From Oligoflexaceae bacterium (GTDB lineage Bacteria; Bdellovibrionota_B; Oligoflexia; Oligoflexales; Oligoflexaceae): a stretch of DNA of 8,059 nucleotides. The DNA lies in assembly GCA_947474445.1 (NCBI GenBank), contig CANJJY010000203.1, positions 1 through 8,059 on the forward strand, given 5' to 3'. The notes beneath the pieces are model-generated. The model saw only the letters and a program-made list of their open reading frames with translations, made no database searches and had not been told where the DNA came from. This document shows positions 1 to 6,513 of this stretch, in pieces (position 1 is the first letter of the stretch; every line of letters begins with the position of its first letter). The translations under genes and the position numbers were made by a program.

Positions 1-44
1 AGATGTAGCGGGGGAAGGCCGCAAAACCGGTTCAGAAGCGGGTT

Positions 45-410
45 TTACTCGTCATCGGGTTCGATGTGACGATAGATAAAATCTTGGAATAATTCACCGT
101 TGGCCGCATCGATATCACTGATAGTGATAGCAAAAGAGGTATCGGTCGCTTTGCGAACGAATTTTGCAAAAAAGAAGATTTCTTCATTCAATTCCGTCTT
201 AACCCAGACTTCGAGGATGGTGTGATTGTTGAAGCCATGTTTGACGTTGGGTTGATGCGTCACGAGCAAGCCCGATTCACTGATATTTTCGGTCAGAAAA
301 TCAAAGCGACTATCGCTTCCGATGAGTTGGGCCCTGATTTTAGCTTGGACCTGAATTTTGAAGCGCGGCTTGATGCGGGTGTCGCGGTTCAATAGTTTGG
401 ATTCACTCAT
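45..410 (-). CDS. PilZ-domain protein, probable cyclic-di-GMP receptor
   Basis: This 121-residue protein is essentially a lone PilZ domain, the family that binds the second messenger cyclic-di-GMP and passes the signal to motility, exopolysaccharide or surface-behaviour machinery. Both ligand signatures are visible: RxxxR at residues 12-16 (RIKPR) and the (D/N)xSxxG motif at 42-47 (NISESG). The length is typical of single-domain PilZ adaptors, and there is no signal peptide or membrane segment, so it is probably cytosolic. The ATG at 410 is preceded on the minus strand by a GAGGA ribosome site (419-423) with eight bases of spacing, which supports this start. It lies downstream of the pentapeptide-repeat gene on the same strand, but the 138-bp gap suggests its own promoter. 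The family call is firm; the output pathway cannot be told from the sequence. Confidence 0.9.
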   Translation of the reverse strand: MSESKLLNRDTRIKPRFKIQVQAKIRAQLIGSDSRFDFLTENISESGLLVTHQPNVKHGFNNHTILEVWVKTELNEEIFFFAKFVRKATDTSFAITISDIDAANGELFQDFIYRHIEPDDE

Positions 411-451
411 GGATCGAGTCCTCTGTTTGCGCGTCTCTCATCACGAGACTG

Positions 452-478
452 ATCCGCTCGGGCCGGGGCCTAGCGGAT
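452..478 (-). promoter_or_regulatory. GC-rich hairpin in the leader of the PilZ gene
   Basis: ATCCGCT at 452-458 pairs perfectly with AGCGGAT at 472-478, and the interior holds a second GGCC/GGCC pairing (461-464 with 467-470). A smaller hairpin, GTCTC/GAGAC (433-437 with 445-449), lies between it and the ribosome site of the PilZ gene. Read on the minus strand no U-run follows, so a simple terminator for the pentapeptide gene is unlikely. It could be a structured 5' untranslated region. The pairing is seen directly; the function is inferred. Confidence 0.4.
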
Positions 479-507
479 GGTCAGGCCAATCATGATCTAT
501 CTTTGCT

Positions 508-513
508 AGTATA
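508..513 (-). promoter_or_regulatory. Possible -10 element for the PilZ gene
   Basis: On the minus strand 513-508 reads TATACT, five of six matches to the sigma70 -10 consensus, in the gap upstream of the PilZ gene. No convincing -35 hexamer is found at 16-18 bases upstream (for example GGTGCC at 536-531). If it is used, transcription would start near 501 and leave a leader of about 90 nucleotides containing two hairpins. An activator-dependent promoter is possible. The call is weak. Confidence 0.3.
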
Positions 514-548
514 CTGCAGTCCGAGGATCCGGCACCAGAGGCGAGATT

Positions 549-1403
549 TTAAGCTTCGGTCGGCAGAGCCTCGGCCGGGGGGCGGGGAGGGGCATTGCGA
601 TTTTCTAGGTGTGTGCCGGTGAGATCCGCGCCTTCGAATTTGGTGCCATTCAACTGAGCGTGCCTCAGGTCGGCGCCGCGCAAGGAAGCCCCGCTGAGAT
701 CGGCGGCGTTGAGGTTACTGCGACGCAGGCGAGCGCCATCGAGACAAGCGCCATTGAGTTTGGTGCGCGAGAGGTTAGCACCGGCCAAATTGCATGCGAC
801 CAAACTGAGTTCGCGCAGATCGCAACCTTCAAGATTGGCAGCGCGGAGATCCCGTCCTTCGAGTTGGTAGGGCCGCAGATCGTTCCCTTTCAAATTCGCC
901 CGTCCCGAACCGAGGTCGAGACCTGGCTCGAGGACTTGTTTAATCCATGCCGTATGGGCTTCTAACACGGCTTCGAGGTCCGCCTGGGATTGGATCAACT
1001 GAGGCCGCGAAATGGCAATTTCGATGACTGGTTTGGCCGGCGTGCCTCCTTCGAGGGGGACGGCACCTGCCGCCAAAGGAGCTCCACCCTGCGCCCCGGC
1101 GCGCTTTCCCGCCGCCTCCGAAACGCGCTTTTTCTCGGAAGAAATGGTCTCCGAAGAAATGGTCTCCGTGACACTATTTTCCGCAGAAAATAAGGTCTCC
1201 GCAACGTTTGCATCCGCTTCTTGGTAGGTGGCGACGGCCGCGGCGAGCCAGGTTGCATCTTGAGCGCGGCCCTCTCTCAGAGCTCTTATGGCCAGCTCGC
1301 GCCGCTGGTCCACGGCGAGTCCAGCCGTGAGAGGATTGTCGCCGAGAGCCGCCTCCATGACGGCGAGAAGCTGATCGTTGATGTCTTTGTGACTGTTAGC
1401 CAT
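549..1403 (-). CDS. Pentapeptide-repeat protein
   Basis: This 284-residue protein ends in a run of 20 uninterrupted pentapeptides (residues about 168-267, A(D/N)LxG type such as GADLR, AADLS, GANLS), enough for about five coils of a right-handed quadrilateral beta-helix. Just before the helix, LEAHTAWIKQVLEPG resembles the short H-x-x-W helix often seen ahead of pentapeptide blocks. The first 65 residues look helical and match nothing I recognise. A Ser/Thr/Ala/Gly-rich linker with a short tandem repeat joins the two parts. No signal peptide is visible. Pentapeptide proteins have varied roles, including DNA mimicry that protects gyrase, and scaffolding; nothing here selects one. The start at 1403 is preferred because a GGGAGAG-type ribosome site lies about ten bases upstream. 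An in-frame ATG at 1451 would add 16 residues (MYCWGWAD...) but has a poorly placed ribosome site. Confidence 0.85.
   Translation of the reverse strand: MANSHKDINDQLLAVMEAALGDNPLTAGLAVDQRRELAIRALREGRAQDATWLAAAVATYQEADANVAETLFSAENSVTETISSETISSEKKRVSEAAGKRAGAQGGAPLAAGAVPLEGGTPAKPVIEIAISRPQLIQSQADLEAVLEAHTAWIKQVLEPGLDLGSGRANLKGNDLRPYQLEGRDLRAANLEGCDLRELSLVACNLAGANLSRTKLNGACLDGARLRRSNLNAADLSGASLRGADLRHAQLNGTKFEGADLTGTHLENRNAPPRPPAEALPTEA
1138..1167 (-). repeat. Two tandem 15-bp repeats inside the pentapeptide gene linker
   Basis: The 15-base unit GAAGAAATGGTCTCC occurs twice in perfect tandem (1138-1152 and 1153-1167), with a diverged third copy around 1183-1200. The unit is in frame and encodes the repeated ETISS segment of the Ser/Thr-rich linker, so copy-number change would lengthen or shorten the linker by five residues without breaking the frame. 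Confidence 0.8.
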
Positions 1404-1487
1404 AGCCCTGTCTCTCCCTTTTCCGACGTCGGCCCACCCCCAGCAGTACATGGAGATTGGTAATAACAGCTCCGTCTCTTTGTAGCT

Positions 1488-1516
1488 AATGTAGCGAGCC
1501 CTCTTTTGATCCGCAA
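1488..1516 (-). promoter_or_regulatory. Candidate sigma70 promoter for the pentapeptide gene
   Basis: On the minus strand TTGCGG (1516-1511) and TACATT (1493-1488) are separated by exactly 17 bases. The matches to consensus are three of six and four of six. A ten-base A tract on this strand (1546-1537) lies just upstream, where an UP element would sit. The start point would be near 1481, giving a leader of about 78 bases to the ATG at 1403. This spacing also argues against the ATG at 1451, which would leave only about 30 bases. The call is a consensus match only. Confidence 0.4.
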
Positions 1517-1530
1517 GTTAGAGCCCAGCG

Positions 1531-1548
1531 AATTAATTTTTTTTTTAA
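1531..1548. promoter_or_regulatory. A/T tract in the divergent intergenic region
   Basis: The block AATTAA followed by ten consecutive T residues (1537-1546) and AA is the most A/T-rich stretch in the 207 bases between the pentapeptide gene and sppA. It lies about 65 bases before the sppA start and just behind the candidate promoter of the opposite gene. Such tracts bend DNA and often act as UP elements. A -10-like TACACT (1560-1565) lies 17 bases past TTTTTT (1537-1542) on the plus strand, a weak candidate sppA promoter. Confidence 0.4.
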
Positions 1549-1610
1549 GAAAACACGGTTACACTGAGGCCTTCAGGACGCAACGATCTGACGGGAGACG
1601 GGACTAACTC

Positions 1611-3479
1611 ATGCAGGAAACACGTCAAAGAGGCTTTTTTGGACGACTTTTACACAACATCTTTTTGATCATCACCGGCTACCTGGCTTTCGTGGGGCTG
1701 ATCGTCACGATTCTCTCCATCGGATTGGGGGTGCTGATTTATCGGCAATTTGGCGAAGGCAGCTCCATGGGTGGCATGGAAACCCTCAAGAAACCAGCGG
1801 CGATCGTCGATCGCTCGATCATTCGCATCAAGCTCGATCGACCCCTCTCGATGCAATCCATCGATGAAGGCGATCGCATCTGGAGCCAACTTTTCAGCAA
1901 CAAGCTGCCGATCGCTCTCGACGATCTCCAGCAGACCCTGCGGCGGGCCGCTGAAGATAAACGCATCAAGGGCGTTCTGCTCGATGTGGAGAACACCCAG
2001 GCTGATCTCACGACCGTCACGGCCCTCAGACGCGCCCTCGAGCAATTTCGCGGCAGTCAAAAGCCGGTTTTCGTCTACCTCAATGAGGGTGATAGCTCGC
2101 TCTATTACCTGGCCTCCGTCGCCAACAAGGTGAGTCTCGCGCCCATCAGTGGCCTGACCATTCCCGGCCCTAATCTGCAGCTGACATATTTTGGTTCGGC
2201 GCTGGCTAAGCTCGGCGTTCAACTCGAAGTGGTCAAAGCCGGTCGCTATAAATCAGCGATGGAAGCTTTCGTCCAAGACGCTCCCTCGGCCGAAACTCTC
2301 GAAATGTACCAGTCGATCGAATCCTCCCTGCGCAGCACCCTGGTCGAAGCCGTCGCGGCGGGGCGTCAAAAGCCTGTTGAAACAGTCACCGGCTGGTTCA
2401 AACACTCTTTATTCACCAGTCAGGAAGCCTTGACCCAAGGACTGGTCGATCGCCTCGGCTATGCGAGCGATTGGGAAGAAGAATTGAAGCAAGCCGCCGA
2501 TGCCGATGCCTTTGTCGAATTTGAAAAATACTTGGATGGCTCCGATGAAATAGAAAAACCGCGCTTTGCCACCGGCGATGAAGCCATCGGCTTGATCGAA
2601 GCCGAAGGAGAGATCGCGATGGCGAGCAGCGGCAGCAGCTCACAGATCACGCCCGAACGATTGATCGAGCAACTTCGCTGGGCCGCTGAAGAAGAGCAGG
2701 TCAAGGCCATCGTGCTCCGCATCGATAGCCCCGGTGGTTCCGCTCTGGCTTCTGATTTGATTTGGGACGAAGTCCAAAAGCTCGCCCTTAAGAAACCGCT
2801 GGTCGTCTCTATGGGATCGGTGGCTGCTTCCGGCGGCTATTACATCGCCGCTCCAGCAGCCTTGATCGTCGCGGAACCCACTACCATCACCGGCTCGATC
2901 GGGGTCATCGGCGCCATTCCCAAAGGGCTTCAAGTCGCCGAAAAGTGGGGCGTTCATTTTCACACCGTGACCGGTTCGGATCGCAAGAGCTACCTGAACT
3001 TCGGCACGGCCAGCACACCCGAAGACAAGTCCATTCTCGGCAATTCGATCAAGTACACCTACGATGCCTTCGTCCAGAAGGTCGCAGCGGGCAGAAAACA
3101 AGCGCCTGAGAAAATCTACGAGATCGCCGAAGGACGGGTTTACACCGGCAGCGAAGCTCTCAAACTCGGTCTCGTCGATCGACTGGGTGGTCTACGCGAG
3201 GCGCTACAAGCCGCCAAAGAACTCGGCAAGCTCGATCCTGAAAAGCTTTATTCGGTTCTGCACTATCGCCCCAAAGCCCAAAGTTTGATTGAATGCCTGC
3301 GAGAGAACAGTAAACTTTGGGAGTGCGTGGCTGAATCTCAAGGGACTCATCTCGGTCTCGGTACCTTGGCTCTGCCCGGTTTATCGAGTCTGCAAAAGCT
3401 GGAACGCATGATCAAAGACGACCACGTGCTGGCTTACTGGCCCGGGCATGTGCAGTGGCGTCAGGGACGGGAGGATTAA
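1611..3479 (+). CDS. sppA: Signal peptide peptidase SppA, long (67K) type
   Basis: This 622-residue inner-membrane serine protease has nearly the same length as E. coli SppA (618). The family cleaves leftover signal peptides and other membrane-associated peptides using a Ser-Lys dyad. One N-terminal membrane segment spans about residues 14-44. Two tandem S49 peptidase domains follow: the N-terminal one supplies the Lys (GRYKSAMEAF, K214) and the C-terminal one the nucleophile Ser (GSVAASGGYYIA, S407). The 193-residue gap compares with 200 in the E. coli enzyme (K209/S409). IDSPGGS at 371-377 and the TGSIGVIG segment at 427-434 are further family landmarks. The ATG is preceded by GGGAG at 1593-1597, with rather long spacing (13 bases). 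The stop codon is only five bases before the DUF58 start, so it is probably the first gene of the Bat-type operon. The C-terminal 60 residues, after the peptidase core, are not distinctive. Confidence 0.95.
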   Translation: MQETRQRGFFGRLLHNIFLIITGYLAFVGLIVTILSIGLGVLIYRQFGEGSSMGGMETLKKPAAIVDRSIIRIKLDRPLSMQSIDEGDRIWSQLFSNKLPIALDDLQQTLRRAAEDKRIKGVLLDVENTQADLTTVTALRRALEQFRGSQKPVFVYLNEGDSSLYYLASVANKVSLAPISGLTIPGPNLQLTYFGSALAKLGVQLEVVKAGRYKSAMEAFVQDAPSAETLEMYQSIESSLRSTLVEAVAAGRQKPVETVTGWFKHSLFTSQEALTQGLVDRLGYASDWEEELKQAADADAFVEFEKYLDGSDEIEKPRFATGDEAIGLIEAEGEIAMASSGSSSQITPERLIEQLRWAAEEEQVKAIVLRIDSPGGSALASDLIWDEVQKLALKKPLVVSMGSVAASGGYYIAAPAALIVAEPTTITGSIGVIGAIPKGLQVAEKWGVHFHTVTGSDRKSYLNFGTASTPEDKSILGNSIKYTYDAFVQKVAAGRKQAPEKIYEIAEGRVYTGSEALKLGLVDRLGGLREALQAAKELGKLDPEKLYSVLHYRPKAQSLIECLRENSKLWECVAESQGTHLGLGTLALPGLSSLQKLERMIKDDHVLAYWPGHVQWRQGRED

Positions 3480-3484
3480 ATCCT
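3472..3484 (+). promoter_or_regulatory. Ribosome site of the DUF58 gene inside a palindrome
   Basis: GGGAGGA (3469-3475) is a strong ribosome site nine bases before GTG 3485, and this decides the DUF58 start. The same bases form a perfect palindrome, AGGATT-A-AATCCT. Folded as RNA it gives a five-base stem (3472-3476 with 3480-3484) whose three-base loop is the sppA stop codon TAA (3477-3479). Ribosomes finishing sppA would open it, which suggests translational coupling. Confidence 0.55.
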
Positions 3485-4366
3485 GTGATACCTCCGGAGC
3501 TGCTTTCTCGCATCCGTCGGCTCGAGCTGCGAGCCTCGCATCTGGCTTCCGATCTTCTCTCTGGGGAATATGCCAGCGCCTTTAAAGGGCGGGGCTGGGA
3601 GTTCGATGAAGTTCGTGAATATCTGACCGGCGATGATCTGCGGAGCATCGATTGGAATGTGACGGCCCGGATGGGGTCGCCTTACGTCAAGGTTTTCAGG
3701 GAAGAACGCGAGATGACGCTGATGCTGCTCGTCGATGTCAGCTCCTCGCTGTTTTTCGCGAGCCAGTATCAAGGCAAACACGAACTGGCGGCCGAACTCG
3801 CAGCGGTACTCGCCTTTCTTGCCATCCGGCATCAGGACAAGGTGGGCTTGATCCTGTTTTCCGATCACGTCGAACACTACATCGCTCCGAGCAAGGGGCG
3901 CGCGCACGTCTGGAATATCATCAGAAGCGTCTTGGGCCATCAGGCGCAAGGGCGCGGGACCGACCTGAGCGGCGCCCTTCGATTCTTTATGAATGTGAGA
4001 AAAAGGCGAACCCTCACTTTTCTCCTGTCCGACTTCTGGGCTGATTCTTATCGCACTCAACTCAAGCAACTGGCCCAAAGACACGAGCTCGTCTGCACGC
4101 GCATTCTCGATCCCCGGGAGCAGACTTTGCCCGACGTCGGTGCGGTGATGCTCGAGGATAAGGAAACCGGCCAACGTCTGGTGGTCGACACCCGGCTCGT
4201 CAGGGACCGCTGGGAACGCGAACGCCACGAGGAGCTTGAACAGTGGCGGACCTGGGTCCGGAGCATCGGTTCGACCCCCCTGTGTTTGAGCACCGAACAC
4301 GGTTCGGTGGAATCTTTGCATGGCTTTTTGCGCGAACGGGATCGGACGCGGAGGAAAACGAGGTGA
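3485..4366 (+). CDS. DUF58-domain protein with VWA-like fold and intact MIDAS
   Basis: This 293-residue protein belongs to the DUF58 family that accompanies MoxR ATPases and Bat proteins. The diagnostic block is present: SAFKGRGWEFDEVREY..GDD.RSIDWN at about residues 31-58, followed by a VWA-like fold. All MIDAS metal ligands are present: D84, S86 and S88 (DVSSS), T159 (GTDLSGAL) and D183 (LSDFW). There is no signal peptide or membrane segment, so it should be cytoplasmic, possibly docking to the membrane-bound Bat proteins. GTG 3485 is preferred over the upstream in-frame GTG 3455 because GGGAGGA sits nine bases ahead of it and residues from IPPELLSRIRRLELR match the usual family start; the longer form would overlap sppA by 25 bases. 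Its exact biochemical role is not established for the family; chaperone-like or MoxR-partner roles are proposed. No moxR gene is present in the window. Confidence 0.92.
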   Translation: MIPPELLSRIRRLELRASHLASDLLSGEYASAFKGRGWEFDEVREYLTGDDLRSIDWNVTARMGSPYVKVFREEREMTLMLLVDVSSSLFFASQYQGKHELAAELAAVLAFLAIRHQDKVGLILFSDHVEHYIAPSKGRAHVWNIIRSVLGHQAQGRGTDLSGALRFFMNVRKRRTLTFLLSDFWADSYRTQLKQLAQRHELVCTRILDPREQTLPDVGAVMLEDKETGQRLVVDTRLVRDRWERERHEELEQWRTWVRSIGSTPLCLSTEHGSVESLHGFLRERDRTRRKTR

Positions 4367-4368
4367 AA

Positions 4369-5373
4369 ATGATCTTTGCTTATCCTCTGGTCCTGCTCCT
4401 CCTGCTCTTCCTCTTCCCGCTTTATGTCTGGCTCATGCGGCGCGAGCAAGGACAAGCGGCTCTAGCATTTCCGACGACGTCGACGCTGGTCAGGCATGCG
4501 AGTGTCCGCGCCCGCCTCTACCTCCGCGTCCCAATTTTATTGCGCCTCGGCCTGCTCACGATGCTGATCGTCGCGGCTGCCCGCCCGCAGTGGCGTGAAG
4601 AGCGCGGCAAACGCAGCAGCGAGGGCCTCGATATCGTCTTAGCTATCGATACCTCGGGCAGCATGATGGCGATGGATTTTAAACTGGGGGGAGAACGCAA
4701 AAATCGTCTCCAAGTCGTAAAAACCGTTGTGGAAGATTTTATCGACAAGCGCCGCGACGATCGCTTGGGGATCGTAATTTTTGGATCGGAAGCCTTTACC
4801 CAAGCTCCCCTAACGATGGACCACCAGGTCTTGCAGCAGTTCTTGCGACCTATAGACATCGGTATGGCGGGTCCTGAAACGGCGATAGGCGATGCGCTGG
4901 CGACAGCGGTGAAGCGTTTGAAGGAAGTCCCGGCTCCGTCCAAAATCGTGATTCTCCTCACAGATGGGGCCAACACCGCGGGTCAAATCGATCCCCGCGA
5001 AGCGGCTCGGCTGGCCCACTCCTACGGAATTCGCGTGTATACCATCGGCGTCGGCAGCAATGAGCCTGTCCCCGTTCCCGTCCAAGGCTTTTGGGGCATG
5101 GAATACCGCCAACAGGTCATCAAAATGGACCTTGAACTGATGCAGGCGATCGCCCAGGAAACCGGCGGACAATTCTTTCAGGCGAGCAGCACAGAAGCCC
5201 TCCGCGATGTCTACGCGACGATCGACAAGCTCGAGAAAACACGGCAGGAATGGGACGATCCGCGCGGTCTCAAGGAAACGGCCTGGCCTTTCCTCCTCTG
5301 CGCTCTCCTCCTGTCATGCCTGGAAGCCGCCTGGAGCCTGAGCCCCTGGCGCATCCTGAGGGAGGACCTATGA
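4369..5373 (+). CDS. batA: BatA-like VWA-domain membrane protein
   Basis: This 334-residue protein has the BatA layout. A first hydrophobic segment lies at about 4-22, a second at about 55-72, then a von Willebrand A domain (about 87-285), and a C-terminal hydrophobic segment (about 306-325). The MIDAS is complete: D94, S96 and S98 (DTSGS), T171 (ETAIGDAL) and D199 (LLTDGAN). The family takes its name from Bacteroides aerotolerance loci, where it is linked to oxygen or stress tolerance; its mechanism is unsettled. The ATG is two bases after the DUF58 stop, with GAGG (4360-4363) inside the overlapping sequence as ribosome site. GTG 4363, two codons upstream and overlapping that stop, with GAGGA at 4351-4355, is a nearly equal alternative. 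An in-frame GTG at 4243 would overlap DUF58 by 124 bases and is unlikely. The symbol follows architecture and order, not a database match. Confidence 0.88.
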   Translation: MIFAYPLVLLLLLFLFPLYVWLMRREQGQAALAFPTTSTLVRHASVRARLYLRVPILLRLGLLTMLIVAAARPQWREERGKRSSEGLDIVLAIDTSGSMMAMDFKLGGERKNRLQVVKTVVEDFIDKRRDDRLGIVIFGSEAFTQAPLTMDHQVLQQFLRPIDIGMAGPETAIGDALATAVKRLKEVPAPSKIVILLTDGANTAGQIDPREAARLAHSYGIRVYTIGVGSNEPVPVPVQGFWGMEYRQQVIKMDLELMQAIAQETGGQFFQASSTEALRDVYATIDKLEKTRQEWDDPRGLKETAWPFLLCALLLSCLEAAWSLSPWRILREDL

Positions 5374-6407
5374 TGGTGGATTGGGCTCGACCGCAAGCCT
5401 TGTGGCTATTTCTAGGTCTTTTACCCTGGCTTCTTCTCGTTTTGAGGGGGGATGCCATCTATGCAAGGCGGCTCGCCCGCTGGCAGACACGTTCGCGGCT
5501 CTCCACGCGCCGCTTGCCTTACGCTCTCCCTCTGCGTTTGCTGAGAGTGTTAGGGCTGTCCTGCGTGATCGTCGCGATCGCTCAGCCCCGCTGGAATTTC
5601 AGTTGGCAGGACGTGAAACGCCAGGGAGCCGATCTGGTTATTGCCCTGGACGTATCGCGCAGCATGGCTGCGGCCGACGTCGCTCCCTCGCGGCTCGAAC
5701 GCGCAAAACGCGAAATCAAAGATCTGCTGAAACTTGTCCACGGCGATCGGGTCGCCCTGGTTCTTTACTCAGGAGTCGCCTTTATTCAGTGTCCTCTCAC
5801 ACATGATCTGTCAGCTTTCGAATTGTTCCTCGATCAGGCCGGCTTGGATTCCCTGCCCGTCCAAGGAACGTCCCTCAGCCAGGCTTTACAAGCGGCGGGT
5901 AAAGCCCTCGATGATGGGGCCGAGGCGAGTAGCAAAGGCCGCGCTGTGATTCTCATCACCGATGGCGAAGATCATGAGGGTCAGGCGATTCAAGTGGCAA
6001 GCGAACTGGCGGATCGAGGGATTGCCGTCCACACCATCGGGGTCGGTGGGCAGGGAGCTCCTATCCCTCTGGAAGATGGCGGATTTTTAAAAGATAGCAG
6101 CGGTCATCTCGTCGTCAGCCAACCGAATGAGGCGATCCTTCGATCCATCGCTTCAGCGGCGAAAGGCCGGTTTGTACGGGCCGCGAATGGCGATTTCGAT
6201 CTAGGGCGCACCTATGCGGAATTTATTCGACCTGACCTCAGGACTGGGGAACACAGTTCGCGGGAAAAGGTCTGGATCGAAAGGCACTCTTGGTTTAGCG
6301 CCGCCGGACTTCTGCTCTTCACGCTGGAAAGTTTGCTCACATACGCCTGGCGACGATCGCGGAAAAAGGACGAGGCACGGCTCGGAATGTGGCGAACGGC
6401 TTCGTAA
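5370..6407 (+). CDS. batB: BatB-like VWA-domain membrane protein
   Basis: This 345-residue protein is a second Bat-type VWA protein. Hydrophobic segments lie at about 11-26 and 57-72. The VWA domain runs from about 87 to 285, and a final hydrophobic segment covers about 309-326, followed by a basic tail (RRSRKK). The MIDAS is complete: D94, S96 and S98 (DVSRS), T167 (GTSLSQAL) and D198 (LITDGED). The DVSRSM..DV.PSRLERAK signature is characteristic of BatB rather than BatA. It overlaps batA by four bases (ATGA), so the two are almost certainly co-translated. GGAGGA (5361-5366) is the ribosome site. It stands three bases from ATG 5370 but six from ATG 5373, so the second Met may be the real start; the difference is one residue. 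The DNA-level reading frame extends upstream to 5250 inside batA, which is a shadow. BatA and BatB are thought to form a membrane complex. Confidence 0.88.
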   Translation: MMVDWARPQALWLFLGLLPWLLLVLRGDAIYARRLARWQTRSRLSTRRLPYALPLRLLRVLGLSCVIVAIAQPRWNFSWQDVKRQGADLVIALDVSRSMAAADVAPSRLERAKREIKDLLKLVHGDRVALVLYSGVAFIQCPLTHDLSAFELFLDQAGLDSLPVQGTSLSQALQAAGKALDDGAEASSKGRAVILITDGEDHEGQAIQVASELADRGIAVHTIGVGGQGAPIPLEDGGFLKDSSGHLVVSQPNEAILRSIASAAKGRFVRAANGDFDLGRTYAEFIRPDLRTGEHSSREKVWIERHSWFSAAGLLLFTLESLLTYAWRRSRKKDEARLGMWRTAS

Positions 6408-6446
6408 GACCTTGAAATGTAAGGGATTTAATGGCGGATTATGGGC

Positions 6447-6475
6447 TTGCCTTAGACCTGTCAAAGGCTTATGAT
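6447..6475 (+). promoter_or_regulatory. Sigma70-type promoter ahead of the TPR gene
   Basis: TTGCCT (6447-6452, four of six) and TATGAT (6470-6475, five of six) are 17 bases apart, the ideal spacing. The start point would be near 6482, about 32 bases before the TPR gene start, with its TAGGAG ribosome site at 6501-6506. No terminator is visible between batB and this promoter, so read-through from the Bat operon is also possible. Confidence 0.6.
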
Positions 6476-6513
6476 GCGGTCGATTTTGAAGTTTAAAAGG
6501 TAGGAGCAAGCAG

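Noticed and set aside
23..46. AAAACC/GGTTTT inverted repeat at the 3' end of the PilZ gene as an intrinsic terminator
   Set aside because: The stem is only six pairs, overlaps the stop codon, and the T residues are part of the stem rather than a tail; it may contribute but cannot be called.
603..902. Dense repeated motif considered as a CRISPR or DNA satellite array
   Set aside because: The roughly 15-base periodicity is degenerate at the DNA level and is fully explained by the encoded pentapeptides.
609..965. Plus-strand frame rich in repeated short residues opposite the pentapeptide gene
   Set aside because: Its periodicity is the reverse complement of the pentapeptide repeats, and there is no ribosome site.
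1650..2222. Minus-strand frame inside sppA (190 codons)
   Set aside because: It is antisense to the conserved SppA coding region, without a domain or plausible start signal.
3476..4321. A 281-codon open frame on the minus strand opposite the DUF58 gene
   Set aside because: It lies entirely antisense to a well-recognised DUF58 gene, has no recognisable domain, and is explained by the codon bias of the real gene.
4243..4368. Longer BatA start at GTG 4243
   Set aside because: It would overlap the DUF58 gene by 124 bases and place a soluble, unlike-family extension before the membrane segment; the ATG at 4369 has the expected N-terminus.
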